Position numbers and translations under genes: made by a program. A DNA stretch of 64,000 nt. Origin: an uncultured Bacteroidota bacterium. GTDB taxonomy: Bacteria; Bacteroidota; Bacteroidia; Flavobacteriales; Flavobacteriaceae. The stretch is from NCBI GenBank assembly GCA_902510415.1, contig CABXBH010000002.1, positions 38,471 through 102,470 of the forward strand, in the 5' to 3' direction. The notes under the pieces are model-generated. The model worked only from the letters and a program-made list of their open reading frames with translations. It did not search any database and was not told the DNA's origin. Positions 9,486-19,807 of the stretch are shown in pieces (positions within the stretch are counted from its first letter, which is position 1; the number at the start of each line of letters is the position of its first letter).

Positions 9486-10574
9486 ATGAGTGGCAAAAGC
9501 ATATTAAATAAAAAATCGATGAAATTCCTTGAGGAATATTTAAATAATGCATCTCCTACAGGTTATGAATGGGAAGGTCAAAAAATTTGGATGGACTATT
9601 TAAAACCCTATGCTGATGATTTTATAACAGATACTTACGGATCTGCTGTAGCAGTAATTAATCCCGAACACAAATATAAAGTTGTAATTGAAGGGCATTC
9701 TGACGAAATATCATGGTATGTTAATTATATTTCAGACAAAGGATTAATATCTGTCATTAGAAACGGAGGAAGTGACCATCAAATAGCGCCAAGTAAAATT
9801 GTTAATATACATACTGATAAAGGTATAGTTAAAGGAGTATTCGGATGGCCTGCAATACACACAAGACTTGCAACTAAAGAAGAAACTCCAAAACTAGATA
9901 ATATATTTATAGATGTAGGTTGTAAAACTAAGAAAGAAGTTGAAAAATTAGGTGTTCACGTGGGATGTGTTATAACTTATCCTGATACCTTCCATATCTT
10001 AAACAAGGATAATTTTGTTTGTAGAGCACTTGACAATAGAATTGGAGGTTTTATGATTGCTGAAGTTGCAAGATTAATTAAAGAAAATAAGAAAAAGCTA
10101 CCTTTTGGACTCTACGTAACTAATTCTGTTCAAGAAGAAGTGGGATTAAGAGGTGCTGAAATGATAACCCAGACAATTAAACCTAATGTTGCAATAGTGA
10201 CAGATGTTACACACGACACCACTACCCCGATGATTAATCAAAAAAAGCAAGGGTATTGTGAGTTAAACAAAGGACCTGTTGTAACATATGCACCTGCAGT
10301 TCAACAAAAATTAAGAGATTTAATATTGGATACTGCTAAGAAAAATAAAATACCTTTTCAAAGAGCCGCATCTAGCAGGTATACAGGCACCGACACTGAC
10401 GCATTTGCATACAGCAATGGAGGAGTTCCATCTGCATTGATTTCACTTCCTTTAAGATATATGCATACAACTGTAGAAATGGTACATAGAAATGATGTTG
10501 AAAATGTAATCAAATTGATATATAATTCAATTTTAAATATTAAATCTGGTGAAGATTTTAGTTATTTTAAATAA
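9486..10574 (+). CDS. M42-family metallopeptidase (glutamyl aminopeptidase / endoglucanase M-like)
   Basis: A dinuclear-metal aminopeptidase of the tetrahedral M42 family, probably cytosolic and acting on peptides. Metal ligands and catalytic residues are visible in order: His in EGHSDEIS, the bridging Asp in ALDNRIGG, the catalytic Glu pair in QEEVGLRGA, Asp in VTDVTHD, and His in YMHTTVEMVH. The length of 362 residues is typical, and no signal peptide is seen. It is a single gene between divergent DUF4294 and convergent acs, so its context says little about substrate. ATG start. I see no strong -7 box in its AT-rich leader. Confidence 0.9.
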   Translation: MSGKSILNKKSMKFLEEYLNNASPTGYEWEGQKIWMDYLKPYADDFITDTYGSAVAVINPEHKYKVVIEGHSDEISWYVNYISDKGLISVIRNGGSDHQIAPSKIVNIHTDKGIVKGVFGWPAIHTRLATKEETPKLDNIFIDVGCKTKKEVEKLGVHVGCVITYPDTFHILNKDNFVCRALDNRIGGFMIAEVARLIKENKKKLPFGLYVTNSVQEEVGLRGAEMITQTIKPNVAIVTDVTHDTTTPMINQKKQGYCELNKGPVVTYAPAVQQKLRDLILDTAKKNKIPFQRAASSRYTGTDTDAFAYSNGGVPSALISLPLRYMHTTVEMVHRNDVENVIKLIYNSILNIKSGEDFSYFK

Positions 10575-10600
10575 ACTAAAAGATTAAAAAATTAAATTGA

Positions 10601-12502
10601 CTATATAGAATTATCTTTAATTTCTTGAACTATTTCAGGATTTAAAAGAGTACTAATATCTCCTAAATCATCATATTGTTTAGATGCTATTTTTCTTAAA
10701 ATACGTCGCATTATTTTACCGGATCTGGTTTTAGGTAAACCACTTGTAAATTGAATTTTATCTAATTTAGCAATCGGCCCAATTTTATTAGAAATTAGAT
10801 TATTTATTTCTTTTCTAATTAATTTTTCATCATTTATCTCGTCTTTTGATGTAACAAAACCGTATAAAGCATTTCCTTTAATATCGTGAGGAAAACCAAC
10901 AATTGCTGATTCTGCTACTTTTTTATGCTCATTTATAGCATCTTCAATTGGAGCTGTACCTAAATTATGACCTGAAACAATAATAACATCATCTACCCTT
11001 CCAGTAATTCTAAAATTACCCTCATCATCCTTAAAAGCACCATCACCAGTAAAATACATATTGTCATATGCGGAAAAATATGTATTAATATATCTTTCGT
11101 GATTTCCCCAGATGGTTCTTGCAATTGATGGCCATGGATATTTGATACATAGCTTCCCTACAATATTAGCTTCATTTAATTCATCTCCACTATCATCTAT
11201 TAAAATTGGCTGAATACCAATAAATGGCTTAGTTGCAAAAGTTGGTTTATCAGGAATAACATTAGGAATCGATGAAATTAAAATTCCTCCTGTTTCTGTT
11301 TGCCACCATGTATCAACAATAGGACATTTATTTTTTCCAATATTATTATCATACCATTCCCATGCTTCTTCGTTAATTGGCTCACCTACAGTTCCAAGGA
11401 CTTTTAAAGATTTTAATGAGGCGTCTTTAAGAAAATCATCACCTTGTTTTGCTAAACCCCTAATCGCTGTTGGAGCTGTATAAAATTGATTTACCTTATA
11501 CTTATCGACTATCTGCCAAAATCGACTAAAATCAGGATAACTTGGAACACCTTCAAACATTAATGTTGTTGCTCCATTTGATAATGGACCGTATAAAATA
11601 TAACTATGACCTGTTATCCATCCTATATCAGCTGTACACCAATAAACATCCTCAGGTTGATATTGAAATATATTTTTAAATGTATAAGAAGTATAAACCA
11701 TATATCCGGCACATGTATGTACCATACCTTTAGGTTTACCTGTTGAACCTGATGTGTATAAAATAAATAATGGGTCTTCAGCATCCATAATTTCAGGTTC
11801 ACATACATCGTTAACAGAATCTATTAAATCATTTAAAAGATAATCCCTCTCATGTTTGAGATTCATCGACTCATTAGTTCTCTTAACAACCAAAACTTTT
11901 TGTTTTGTTTCACAAATTTCAAGAGCATCATCAACAATTTGCTTTAAGTTTAATATTTTATCTCCTCTATACGACCCATCAGATGTTATAATTAAACTAC
12001 TTTCACAATCATCAATTCTTGTAGCAAGCGCATTTGAAGAAAAACCAGCAAATACAACTGAATGTATTGCTCCAATTCTAGCACATGCTAAAACAGAAAA
12101 AGCCAATTCAGGGATCATAGGTAAATAAATACAAACTCTATCCCCCTTTTTAACACCCATCGACTTCAAAACATTAGCCATTTTACAAACCTCGACCAAT
12201 AATTCTGAATATGAGTATGATTTATGTTTTTCATTTGGATTATTTGGTTCAAAAATAATTGCTGTTTTTTGTGGATTCTTAATCACATGTCTGTCTAAAC
12301 AATTGACTGTTATGTTTAATTTTGCATCCTTAAACCATGAAATTTTAGCCTTTTTAAAATCCCAATCAACAACTTTGGACCATTTTTTATTCCAAACAAA
12401 ATTATTGGAGGCTAATTTATCCCAAAATTTTTCAGGTGATTGGGTAGAAGAATTATATAATTCTAAGTACTTTTTATTTGAATCAATTGTATAGTTATTC
12501 AT
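10601..12502 (-). CDS. acs: Acetyl-CoA synthetase (acetate--CoA ligase)
   Basis: Activates acetate to acetyl-CoA through acetyl-adenylate. The adenylate-forming motifs are present: YTSGSTGKPKGMVH for ATP, WWQTETGG, TGRVDDVIIVSGH at the hinge, and the C-terminal KTRSGKIMRR with the Lys that is acetylated in well-studied homologues. I place the start at the ATG at 12500-12502 (MNNYTIDSNKKYLELY), which fits the family N-terminus and gives 633 residues. An in-frame start nine codons upstream is less likely. The start overlaps the end of the symporter gene by eight bases, so uptake and activation of acetate look co-expressed. Confidence 0.93.
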   Translation of the reverse strand: MNNYTIDSNKKYLELYNSSTQSPEKFWDKLASNNFVWNKKWSKVVDWDFKKAKISWFKDAKLNITVNCLDRHVIKNPQKTAIIFEPNNPNEKHKSYSYSELLVEVCKMANVLKSMGVKKGDRVCIYLPMIPELAFSVLACARIGAIHSVVFAGFSSNALATRIDDCESSLIITSDGSYRGDKILNLKQIVDDALEICETKQKVLVVKRTNESMNLKHERDYLLNDLIDSVNDVCEPEIMDAEDPLFILYTSGSTGKPKGMVHTCAGYMVYTSYTFKNIFQYQPEDVYWCTADIGWITGHSYILYGPLSNGATTLMFEGVPSYPDFSRFWQIVDKYKVNQFYTAPTAIRGLAKQGDDFLKDASLKSLKVLGTVGEPINEEAWEWYDNNIGKNKCPIVDTWWQTETGGILISSIPNVIPDKPTFATKPFIGIQPILIDDSGDELNEANIVGKLCIKYPWPSIARTIWGNHERYINTYFSAYDNMYFTGDGAFKDDEGNFRITGRVDDVIIVSGHNLGTAPIEDAINEHKKVAESAIVGFPHDIKGNALYGFVTSKDEINDEKLIRKEINNLISNKIGPIAKLDKIQFTSGLPKTRSGKIMRRILRKIASKQYDDLGDISTLLNPEIVQEIKDNSI

Positions 12503-14168
12503 ATTCAGGTGTTCTAATATTATCAACAATATCTTTAATGTTTTCAGGAGTTGGTGAGGTAAAATTCATCACTAAAAATGAAACAATAAAATTGAGTAAC
12601 ATAGCAACAGCACCAAATCCTTCTGGCGATATACCAAACCAATAATCCTCAACATCACCCCCTCCAAAAAAATCAAATTTAAATTTCAACATATAGAATA
12701 GCATTAAACCTATACCAGCTAACATCCCGGCAATTGCTCCTTCCCTATTCATCTTTTTATAAAAAATACCCATAACTATTGCTGGGAAAAATGATGCTGC
12801 TGCTAATCCAAAAGCTAAAGCAACAACAGCAGCTACAAAGCCCGGGGGATTAATACCAAAATATCCTGCAATACATACTGCAAAAAAAGCAGATATTCTT
12901 GCAGCAATCAATTCACCCTTATCAGTTATTTCAGGATATATCACTCTTTTAATTAAATCATGAGACACTGATGCTGAGATAACTAATAACAGACCGGCAG
13001 CAGTAGATAGAGCTGCGGCTAAACCTCCAGCAGCTACAAGTGCTACAACCCAATTTGGAAGATTAGCTATTTCAGGATTTGCTAAAACCATTATATCACG
13101 ATCCACATACAATTCATTGGAATGATTATTTGAATAACCAATCATTCCATCATTATTCAAATCTTCAAATTTTATCAAACCCGTATTTTCCCATTTCTTA
13201 AACCATTGAGGAATATCAGAATATGATTTATTTGAGATTGTTTCTAATAGATTAGTTCTAGCAAAAGCTGCTACAGCTGGAGCTGTTGTATAGAGAATCG
13301 CTATTAATAACAGTGCTATACCAGCAGATTTTCTTGCATCTGAAACTCTTTTAACAGTGAAAAACCTAACTATAACATGAGGTAAACCAGCAGTTCCAAC
13401 CATTAAAGCAAATGTAATTGCAAAAATATCAATCAAAGGTTTTGTGTTTTCCGTATATTCATTAAAACCTAACTCAACGTTAAGATTATCAAGCTTATCT
13501 AATAAATACATAGATGACCCGTCACTTAACTGACTTCCAAATCCGAATTGAGGAATCGGATTACCGGTCATTTGTATTGAAATAAAAATTGCAGGCACCA
13601 TAAAAGCAAAAATTAAGACACAGTATTGTGCCACCTGAGTATAGGTTATCCCCTTCATACCACCTAAAACAGCATAAAAAAGAACTATCAGCATTCCTAT
13701 AACTACTCCTGTATTTATATCTACTTCGAGAAATCTTGAAAAAACAATTCCAACACCTCTCATTTGACCAGCAACATAAGTGAAAGAAACTAATAATGCA
13801 CAAAACACAGCCACCAGCCTTGCATTATTAGAATAATATCTCTCCCCTATAAAATCAGGAACAGTGAATTTGCCAAATTTTCTTAAATATGGTGCTAATA
13901 AAAGAGCTAACAAAACATAACCTCCTGTCCAACCCATCAAGTATACAGCTCCATCATATCCAGCAAATGAAATAATTCCAGCCATTGAAATAAATGAAGC
14001 TGCACTCATCCAATCAGCAGCAGTTGCCATTCCGTTAGCCCATGCACCAACTCCACCACCGGCAACATAAAATTCTTTTGTTGATTGAACTCGTGACCAA
14101 ATTGCAATTCCTATGTAAACTGAAAAAGTAATTCCAACAATTATATATGTCCAGGTTTGAATACTCAT
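12495..14168 (-). CDS. Sodium:solute symporter (SSS family, probable acetate/monocarboxylate permease)
   Basis: A sodium-coupled symporter of the inner membrane with about 13 hydrophobic segments over 557 residues. It has the SSS core FYVAGGGVGAWANGMATAADWMSAA early in the protein (here only key residues matter: the unwound first helix and the WMSAASF element) and ALSTAAGLLLVISAS later. It is immediately preceded by a DUF4212 small subunit and overlapped by acs. That arrangement is the known bipartite acetate-type symporter group, so acetate or a similar short carboxylate is the likely substrate. The hydrophilic insert at about 310-365, with GLIKFEDLNNDGMIGYSNN, resembles an EF-hand-like loop and is typical of this subgroup in my recollection. 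ATG start. Confidence 0.88.
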   Translation of the reverse strand: MSIQTWTYIIVGITFSVYIGIAIWSRVQSTKEFYVAGGGVGAWANGMATAADWMSAASFISMAGIISFAGYDGAVYLMGWTGGYVLLALLLAPYLRKFGKFTVPDFIGERYYSNNARLVAVFCALLVSFTYVAGQMRGVGIVFSRFLEVDINTGVVIGMLIVLFYAVLGGMKGITYTQVAQYCVLIFAFMVPAIFISIQMTGNPIPQFGFGSQLSDGSSMYLLDKLDNLNVELGFNEYTENTKPLIDIFAITFALMVGTAGLPHVIVRFFTVKRVSDARKSAGIALLLIAILYTTAPAVAAFARTNLLETISNKSYSDIPQWFKKWENTGLIKFEDLNNDGMIGYSNNHSNELYVDRDIMVLANPEIANLPNWVVALVAAGGLAAALSTAAGLLLVISASVSHDLIKRVIYPEITDKGELIAARISAFFAVCIAGYFGINPPGFVAAVVALAFGLAAASFFPAIVMGIFYKKMNREGAIAGMLAGIGLMLFYMLKFKFDFFGGGDVEDYWFGISPEGFGAVAMLLNFIVSFLVMNFTSPTPENIKDIVDNIRTPEYE

Positions 14169-14171
14169 ATT

Positions 14172-14429
14172 TTATTTTTTATATCCGTATTTTTTATCTA
14201 GATTATTCATCAATCTTACATAAATAAAGATCAATAAAACAAAAACATAAATTGAACCTTGCTGAGCAAACCAGAATCCAAGCTTGAATCCAGCAAATGA
14301 AAATTCATTTAAAAAATCTTTTAAAATTATCCCAAACAAAAAAGAGAAAGTAAACCAAAATAAAAGAAGTACAATAACGTACTTTATGTTAGTTTCCCAA
14401 TAAGATTTTAAATTATTTTTTGATTTCAT
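14172..14429 (-). CDS. DUF4212 small membrane subunit of the sodium:solute symporter
   Basis: This 85-residue protein has two transmembrane helices (about 17-36 and 55-72) separated by FAGFKLGFWFAQQGS, the characteristic DUF4212 segment. Such proteins are encoded directly upstream of an SSS permease and are thought to be its small subunit. Here the SSS gene starts three bases after this stop. The gene overlaps the end of the alanine symporter gene by 17 bases. ATG start. The partnership is inferred from the conserved gene order and the family description. Confidence 0.85.
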   Translation of the reverse strand: MKSKNNLKSYWETNIKYVIVLLLFWFTFSFLFGIILKDFLNEFSFAGFKLGFWFAQQGSIYVFVLLIFIYVRLMNNLDKKYGYKK

Positions 14430-15771
14430 AATTATTTAGTTTTTCTAAAACTTTTGGAGCTAAAATTAGCGTAGCAATCATGGTTGGTATTGCCATCAAT
14501 GCGAAAAATGTGTCAATTAGATTAATCATCATAGACAATGACGTCGTAGCACCAAGCATTATACTAATTATATAAATGTAATTATATTTTTTTTTGTTTT
14601 TAGCTCCAATTATAAATGATAAGCATTTAGTTCCATAGTATGAATAAGAAAACAAAGAGGAAATACTAAAAACAAAAACACAAATTAACAAAATATAATT
14701 TCCGTAAAAAGAGAATGAAGACTCAAAAGCAGCTGCGGTTAAAGAAACACCATCAACATCTAATTTCCATGCATCTGTAACTAAAATTGCTAAAGCTGTT
14801 AGAGTACAAACCAATAATGTGTCTATGGCAGGTCCCAGCATGGCTACCAATCCTTCTTTTATTGGATTGTTAGTTTTAGCTGCGCCATGTGCCATTGGAG
14901 CCATTCCTATTCCTGCTTCGTTTGAAAAAGCTCCTCGTCTAATACCTAATATTATTAAAGCACCTAAAACACCACCTAAAGCTGAATTACCATCGTAATA
15001 ATCTGCATGAAATGCATCGTAAAATATTAAATAAATGTAGTTTGGAATTTTATCATAATGTATTACTAAAATTACTAGTACCATAATCATATAAACTCCA
15101 ACCATAAAAGGAACTAATTTAGCAGAAACCCTACTTATTCTTTTTAAACCACCAAGAATAACAATTGAAGTTATAATTATTAATATCATCCCAATTATAA
15201 AGTTTGAAAAAAGACTTATTTGGACTCCATTTGGAACTAAAATTATATCATTAACGGCTTGTGTTAACTGATTTACATTGAATACAGGTAAAGCTCCAAC
15301 CATACCACAAAAACTAAAGAAAATAGCTAAAGGAAACCATTTATCCCCTAATCCGTTAACAATAAAATACATTGGGCCACCTTGTTTATTTCCCTGAGAA
15401 TCAACACCTCTGTACATTACAGCTAAAGATGCCGTAAAGAACTTTGTTGACATTCCAATTATGCCACTAATCCACATCCAAAAGATTGCACCAGGACCCC
15501 CAATTGAAATTGCTACTGCTACTCCAGCAATATTACCCATACCTACTGTTGCTGAAAGGGCAGTTGTTAAAGCTTGGAAATGACTTATTTCTCCATCAGA
15601 ATGCTTATCATTAAATTTTCCTCTTATTATATCAATAGCATGAAAAAAATATCTGAAAGGCTTAAATTTTGAGATAACTAAAAGATAAAAACCTCCTCCA
15701 ATTAAAATTATAAGTAAAGGGTATCCCCATACAAATGATGAAATTTCAGAAATTAATTTTTCAATGTTCAA
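14413..15771 (-). CDS. Alanine/glycine:cation symporter (AGCS family)
   Basis: An inner-membrane sodium- or proton-coupled amino-acid symporter with about 10-11 transmembrane segments over 452 residues. The AGCS hallmarks are [18 protein letters not shown] near residue 70 and [17 protein letters not shown] near 280. The start is TTG at 15769-15771, since the N-terminus ([20 protein letters not shown]) aligns with the family there and the next Met is far inside. It overlaps purC by 11 bases upstream and DUF4212 by 17 downstream. Alanine or glycine is the expected substrate by family only. Confidence 0.88.
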   Translation of the reverse strand: MNIEKLISEISSFVWGYPLLIILIGGGFYLLVISKFKPFRYFFHAIDIIRGKFNDKHSDGEISHFQALTTALSATVGMGNIAGVAVAISIGGPGAIFWMWISGIIGMSTKFFTASLAVMYRGVDSQGNKQGGPMYFIVNGLGDKWFPLAIFFSFCGMVGALPVFNVNQLTQAVNDIILVPNGVQISLFSNFIIGMILIIITSIVILGGLKRISRVSAKLVPFMVGVYMIMVLVILVIHYDKIPNYIYLIFYDAFHADYYDGNSALGGVLGALIILGIRRGAFSNEAGIGMAPMAHGAAKTNNPIKEGLVAMLGPAIDTLLVCTLTALAILVTDAWKLDVDGVSLTAAAFESSFSFYGNYILLICVFVFSISSLFSYSYYGTKCLSFIIGAKNKKKYNYIYIISIMLGATTSLSMMINLIDTFFALMAIPTMIATLILAPKVLEKLNNYEIKK

Positions 15772-16723
15772 AATATTGCTTTAAAAAGTTTTCTGTATTT
15801 GTATATATTCTTTGGTGGATATTTTGAGGATTAGATTTAACAAATTCATCGGAAGTAATATTCTCATATAACTCGATATACCTTTCTGAAACAGATTTGA
15901 TATAATCATCTGACATATTAGGCACTGATTGGCCTTTAAGACCTTGGAAATTATTTTGTATTAGCCATTGCCTAACAAATTCCTTTGATAATTGTTTTTG
16001 AGGTAGATTATTATTTTGTCTTTGCATATATCCTTCCTTGTAAAAATATCTTGATGAATCTGGAGTATGAATTTCATCAATAAGAACTATTTCACCATTT
16101 TTTGTCTTACCAAACTCGTATTTTGTATCAACAAGAATTAAACCTCTACTATCGGCTAATTTAGATCCTCTTTTAAAAAGTAAGTTTGTATAATTTTCAA
16201 GAATCTCATAATCTTCAGTTGATACAATTCCTTTGGAAATAATTTCTTCTTTACTTATATCTTCATCGTGATTACCAAAATCTGCTTTAGTAGCTGGTGT
16301 TATTATAGGATCGGGGAATTTGTCATTCTCCCTCATTCCATCTGGCATTTCAGCACCACATAAAATTCTTTTTCCTTTTTTATATTCTCTGTTAGCATGA
16401 CCAGACAAATAGCCTCTAATAACCATTTCAACTTTAAATGGCACACATAAATGACCTACTGATACGTTTGGATCAGGACTGTTAATTAACCAATTTGGAA
16501 CTAATTCAGATGTTTCATTCATCATTTTAACAGCAATCTGATTTAAAATTTGACCCTTAAAAGGAATTCCTTTAGGCATTACCACGTCGAAAGCAGATAT
16601 TCTATCAGATGCTACCATTACAACAATATCATTCTGAAGATAATAGACATCTCTAACTTTTCCTTTGTAGACATTAATCAATTTTGAAAATTTAAAATCA
16701 GATTTAGTAATTGTTTCCAGCAT
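15761..16723 (-). CDS. purC: Phosphoribosylaminoimidazolesuccinocarboxamide synthase
   Basis: Catalyses the ATP-dependent joining of aspartate to CAIR in purine biosynthesis. SAICAR synthetase motifs are clear: YKGKVRDVY near the N-terminus, [31 protein letters not shown] and [13 protein letters not shown]. The length of 320 residues fits the longer Bacteroidota type. It begins two bases after the phoH stop and overlaps the symporter gene, so it sits inside a packed minus-strand block without other purine genes. ATG start. Confidence 0.95.
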   Translation of the reverse strand: MLETITKSDFKFSKLINVYKGKVRDVYYLQNDIVVMVASDRISAFDVVMPKGIPFKGQILNQIAVKMMNETSELVPNWLINSPDPNVSVGHLCVPFKVEMVIRGYLSGHANREYKKGKRILCGAEMPDGMRENDKFPDPIITPATKADFGNHDEDISKEEIISKGIVSTEDYEILENYTNLLFKRGSKLADSRGLILVDTKYEFGKTKNGEIVLIDEIHTPDSSRYFYKEGYMQRQNNNLPQKQLSKEFVRQWLIQNNFQGLKGQSVPNMSDDYIKSVSERYIELYENITSDEFVKSNPQNIHQRIYTNTENFLKQYFEH

Positions 16724-16725
16724 TT

Positions 16726-17676
16726 CTAATTATTGTTTTCGATGTTTCTATAAGCATCAACAATTTTTTTTACAAGTTTATTCCTAATTACATCCGATTC
16801 ATCTAAATGTACAATACCGACCCCATTTGTATTCTTTAGAATAAGAATAGCCTCTTTGATACCAGAAATAGCATTTCTCGGTAAATCAACCTGACCAGGA
16901 TCACCAGTTATAATAAATTTTGCATTTTTTCCCATTCTAGTTAAGAACATCTTCATTTGTGAGTGAGTAGTATTTTGTCCTTCATCTAAAATTACAAAAG
17001 CATTATCTAATGTCCTCCCTCTCATGAAAGCTAGTGGTGCAATTTGAATCACCTCATCTTCTAAGTATTTTTTTAATTTTTCTGACGGAATCATGTCCTT
17101 TAGTGCATCATATAGAGGCTGCATATATGGATCAAGTTTTTCTTTTAAGTCACCAGGTAAAAAACCTAAATTTTCACCAGCTTCAATCGCAGGTCTTGTT
17201 AATATGATTTTTTTTACAGCTTTATTCTTTAAAGCTTTTACAGCTAATGCAATTCCTGTATATGTCTTACCAGTTCCAGCTGGTCCAATCGCAAAAACCA
17301 TGTTGTTATTGTTGACACTATCGATAATCTTTCTTTGATTAAGAGTTCTTGCTTTAATTACTCTACCACTGACACCATGCAAAATAGGCTTGTGGCTTTC
17401 TGATGATGTTTCTAGCTCTAAATCTGATTTGGTTAACAAAGTTTCAATCTCGTTGTCAGAGAGGATATTATATTTGAGAAAATAATTGATTATTTTATTT
17501 ACTCTGGTTTCTAATTCTGAAAGATCTTCAATTTTACCATATGCTTTAATTTGGCTTCCTCTTGCAACAATCTTGATATTAGGAAAATTATTTTTAAGAA
17601 CTTTAATGTTTTTATTTTGTGGCCCAAAAAAATCTTTAGGATCTATGCTGTCAATTTTAATTACTTTTTCTTCCAA
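16726..17676 (-). CDS. PhoH-family ATPase
   Basis: A cytosolic P-loop ATPase of the PhoH/YbeZ group, thought to work in RNA metabolism with YbeY-type nucleases. The N-terminal KH-like region (about 20-90) is followed by Walker [14 protein letters not shown], the segment [18 protein letters not shown], and Walker [11 protein letters not shown] with [10 protein letters not shown]. The length of 316 residues is typical. The start is TTG at 17674-17676: an in-frame TAA lies two codons upstream and the next Met is inside the P-loop region. It is the first gene of the block running to acs. The TTG lies in TAAAATTTGG, which resembles a -7 box but cannot serve as its own promoter. Confidence 0.9.
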   Translation of the reverse strand: MEEKVIKIDSIDPKDFFGPQNKNIKVLKNNFPNIKIVARGSQIKAYGKIEDLSELETRVNKIINYFLKYNILSDNEIETLLTKSDLELETSSESHKPILHGVSGRVIKARTLNQRKIIDSVNNNNMVFAIGPAGTGKTYTGIALAVKALKNKAVKKIILTRPAIEAGENLGFLPGDLKEKLDPYMQPLYDALKDMIPSEKLKKYLEDEVIQIAPLAFMRGRTLDNAFVILDEGQNTTHSQMKMFLTRMGKNAKFIITGDPGQVDLPRNAISGIKEAILILKNTNGVGIVHLDESDVIRNKLVKKIVDAYRNIENNN

Positions 17677-17774
17677 ATTTTACAATGTTATTAATCAGAA
17701 TATATTTTACTAGAATACTAAATCTAAAATACGTAATTTCATAACCACTTTTGTTATTAAATATTAACAATTTA

Positions 17775-18605
17775 ATGTCTATAATTACACTTATTACAGA
17801 TTTTGGAAACAAAGATCATTTTGTAGCAAAAATGAAAGGTAATATTTACACTAAATATCCTGACGCTAAAATTATTGATATCTCTAATCATGTCTCCCCA
17901 TTTAATATAATGGAAGCTGCATATATACTTGAAAACTCATACAAGAGTTTTCCTGAAAAATCTGTTCACATAATTGATGTTGACTCTGAAAAAACAATTG
18001 AAAAAAAACACATTGTTGTCTATTTAGATAATCATTATTTTGTCTGTTCAGATAATGGAATTTTAAGCATTTTAGCTCAGAATACTAACCCTGAAAAGAT
18101 ATATGAAATTATAATTCAGGAAGACCTAAATACAATAGATTCTAGTACAAATATATTTTCTCAAGTTGCTTGTCATTTAGCAAAGGGTGGAAAACCTGAA
18201 CTAATTGGTAAAGAAATTAGTGATATAAAATCTGTGAAAAATCTAAAACCTTTTATTAATGAAGACTCAAACCAAATAGTTTCGAGTGTTATTTATATTG
18301 ATAATTTTGGAAATGTAATTACAAATCTTAAGAAAAATATATTTGAAGAAATAAGGAAAGGAAGATCATTTGTAATCTCTGTTAGAAACTACAAATTCGA
18401 AAAAATATTCAACAAGTATAGTGATATAGTAAACTACAACGTGCCTGTTAACGATAGAAATGATGAAGGTAAGGGCTTGGTTGTTTTTAACTCAAATAAT
18501 CTTCTACAAATTTCAATATATAGAAGTAACCCTCTAAATGTAGGAACAGCATCATCACTAATGGGATTAAAAATATACGATTCCGTCACTATTTCTTTTA
18601 AATAA
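17775..18605 (+). CDS. SAM hydrolase/hydroxide adenosyltransferase family protein (DUF62)
   Basis: Members of this family hydrolyse S-adenosylmethionine to adenosine and methionine. The N-terminus ITLITDFGNKDHFVAKMKG carries the conserved Asp of the SAM site. HIIDVDSE and CSDNGILSIL follow in the N-terminal domain, and the C-terminal beta-barrel contains YIDNFGNVITNL. I chose the ATG at 17775, which puts the conserved ITLITDFG at residue 3, over a TTG 24 bases upstream. It has 276 residues and stands alone between phoH and dnaN. Physiological role in this organism is unknown. Confidence 0.85.
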   Translation: MSIITLITDFGNKDHFVAKMKGNIYTKYPDAKIIDISNHVSPFNIMEAAYILENSYKSFPEKSVHIIDVDSEKTIEKKHIVVYLDNHYFVCSDNGILSILAQNTNPEKIYEIIIQEDLNTIDSSTNIFSQVACHLAKGGKPELIGKEISDIKSVKNLKPFINEDSNQIVSSVIYIDNFGNVITNLKKNIFEEIRKGRSFVISVRNYKFEKIFNKYSDIVNYNVPVNDRNDEGKGLVVFNSNNLLQISIYRSNPLNVGTASSLMGLKIYDSVTISFK

Positions 18606-18651
18606 CCTGTTTATGTTAATAAGTTTATTTAAGAATATTTTATCAATATGA

Positions 18652-18659
18652 TATATTTG
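18652..18659 (+). promoter_or_regulatory. Promoter -7 box for dnaN
   Basis: TATATTTG, a perfect TAnnTTTG match, ends 26 bases before the dnaN ATG. A -33 TTG is not evident at the usual spacing. Confidence 0.5.
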
Positions 18660-18685
18660 TTAATTATTATACTAATCATCACCTC

Positions 18686-19801
18686 ATGAAATTTATTGTA
18701 TCAAGCAGTACACTTTTAAAAAAACTTCAGATTCTAGGCGGAGTAATAAATACATCCAATACAATCCCAGTTTTAGATCATTTTTTATTTGAATTAGACA
18801 ATTCTAATCTTAAAATTACTTCTAGTGATTTAGAAACAACAATGATTTCATCAATTGAGGTAGATAGTTCAAGTAAAGGTTCTGTTGCAATTCCTTCAAA
18901 ACTTCTTATTGACACCTTAAAAACATTTCCAGAACAACCACTTACATTTTCTATTGAAGATAATAATACAGTCGAAATTAGTTCAAATCATGGAAAATAT
19001 GCCCTTGCATATACAGAAGGTGATCAATTTCCCAAAACAATATCTTTGGATAACCCATCAAGTACAAAGATTTCAAGTATGGTGTTAGCGAAAGCAATTA
19101 ATTCAACAATATTTGCTTCAGGAAATGATGAGTTAAGGCGTAATATGAATGGGGTGTTTTTTCAATTATCATCAGATAATATAACATTTGTGGCAACTGA
19201 TGCTCATAAACTAGTAAAATACAAGAGAAATGATATTAAAGCTTCGAATCTTGCGGAATTTATAATGCCTAAAAAGCCATTAAATCTGTTAAAAAACATC
19301 ATTGATAATGAACAAGAAATAACAATAGAATATAACAATTCTAATGCAAAGTTTGATATGGAAGGGTTAACCGTTATTTGTAGATTAATTGAGGGGCAAT
19401 ACCCGAATTATGAAGCTGTAATCCCAAATGAAAACCCTAATGTATTAACTATTGACCGTTCACTTCTATTGAGTTCGCTTAAAAGAGTATCTATTTTTTC
19501 AAATAAAACAACACATCAGGTTAGATTAAAAATTGCTGGAGCCGAATTGAATATTTCTGCAGAAGATGTAGATTTCAGCAATAAAGCTGAAGAAAGATTA
19601 ACATGTGAATATAATGGAGAAGATATTGAGATAGGTTTTAATTCAAGGTTTCTTATTGAAATGACCAGTAATTTAGAATGCAAAGATGTTAAGTTAGAAA
19701 TGAGTCTACCAAACCGTGCTGGTATTCTAAAACCTTTAGATGGATATACTGAAGATGAAGAGTTAATTATGCTTGTAATGCCGGTAATGCTTAATAACTA
19801 G
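18686..19801 (+). CDS. dnaN: DNA polymerase III subunit beta (sliding clamp)
   Basis: The ring-shaped processivity clamp of the replicative polymerase. Its 371 residues form three repeated clamp domains. Recognisable segments are MKFIVSSSTLLKKLQ, LPVLDHF-like IPVLDHFLFEL, FVATDAHKLVKY, LIEGQYPNYEAVIP and the C-terminal MLVMPVML that lines the binding pocket. It is not beside dnaA or recF here, so this is not an origin-type cluster. A perfect -7 box precedes the ATG. It converges on the next gene with six bases between the stop codons. Confidence 0.95.
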   Translation: MKFIVSSSTLLKKLQILGGVINTSNTIPVLDHFLFELDNSNLKITSSDLETTMISSIEVDSSSKGSVAIPSKLLIDTLKTFPEQPLTFSIEDNNTVEISSNHGKYALAYTEGDQFPKTISLDNPSSTKISSMVLAKAINSTIFASGNDELRRNMNGVFFQLSSDNITFVATDAHKLVKYKRNDIKASNLAEFIMPKKPLNLLKNIIDNEQEITIEYNNSNAKFDMEGLTVICRLIEGQYPNYEAVIPNENPNVLTIDRSLLLSSLKRVSIFSNKTTHQVRLKIAGAELNISAEDVDFSNKAEERLTCEYNGEDIEIGFNSRFLIEMTSNLECKDVKLEMSLPNRAGILKPLDGYTEDEELIMLVMPVMLNN

Positions 19802-19807
19802 TATCCT

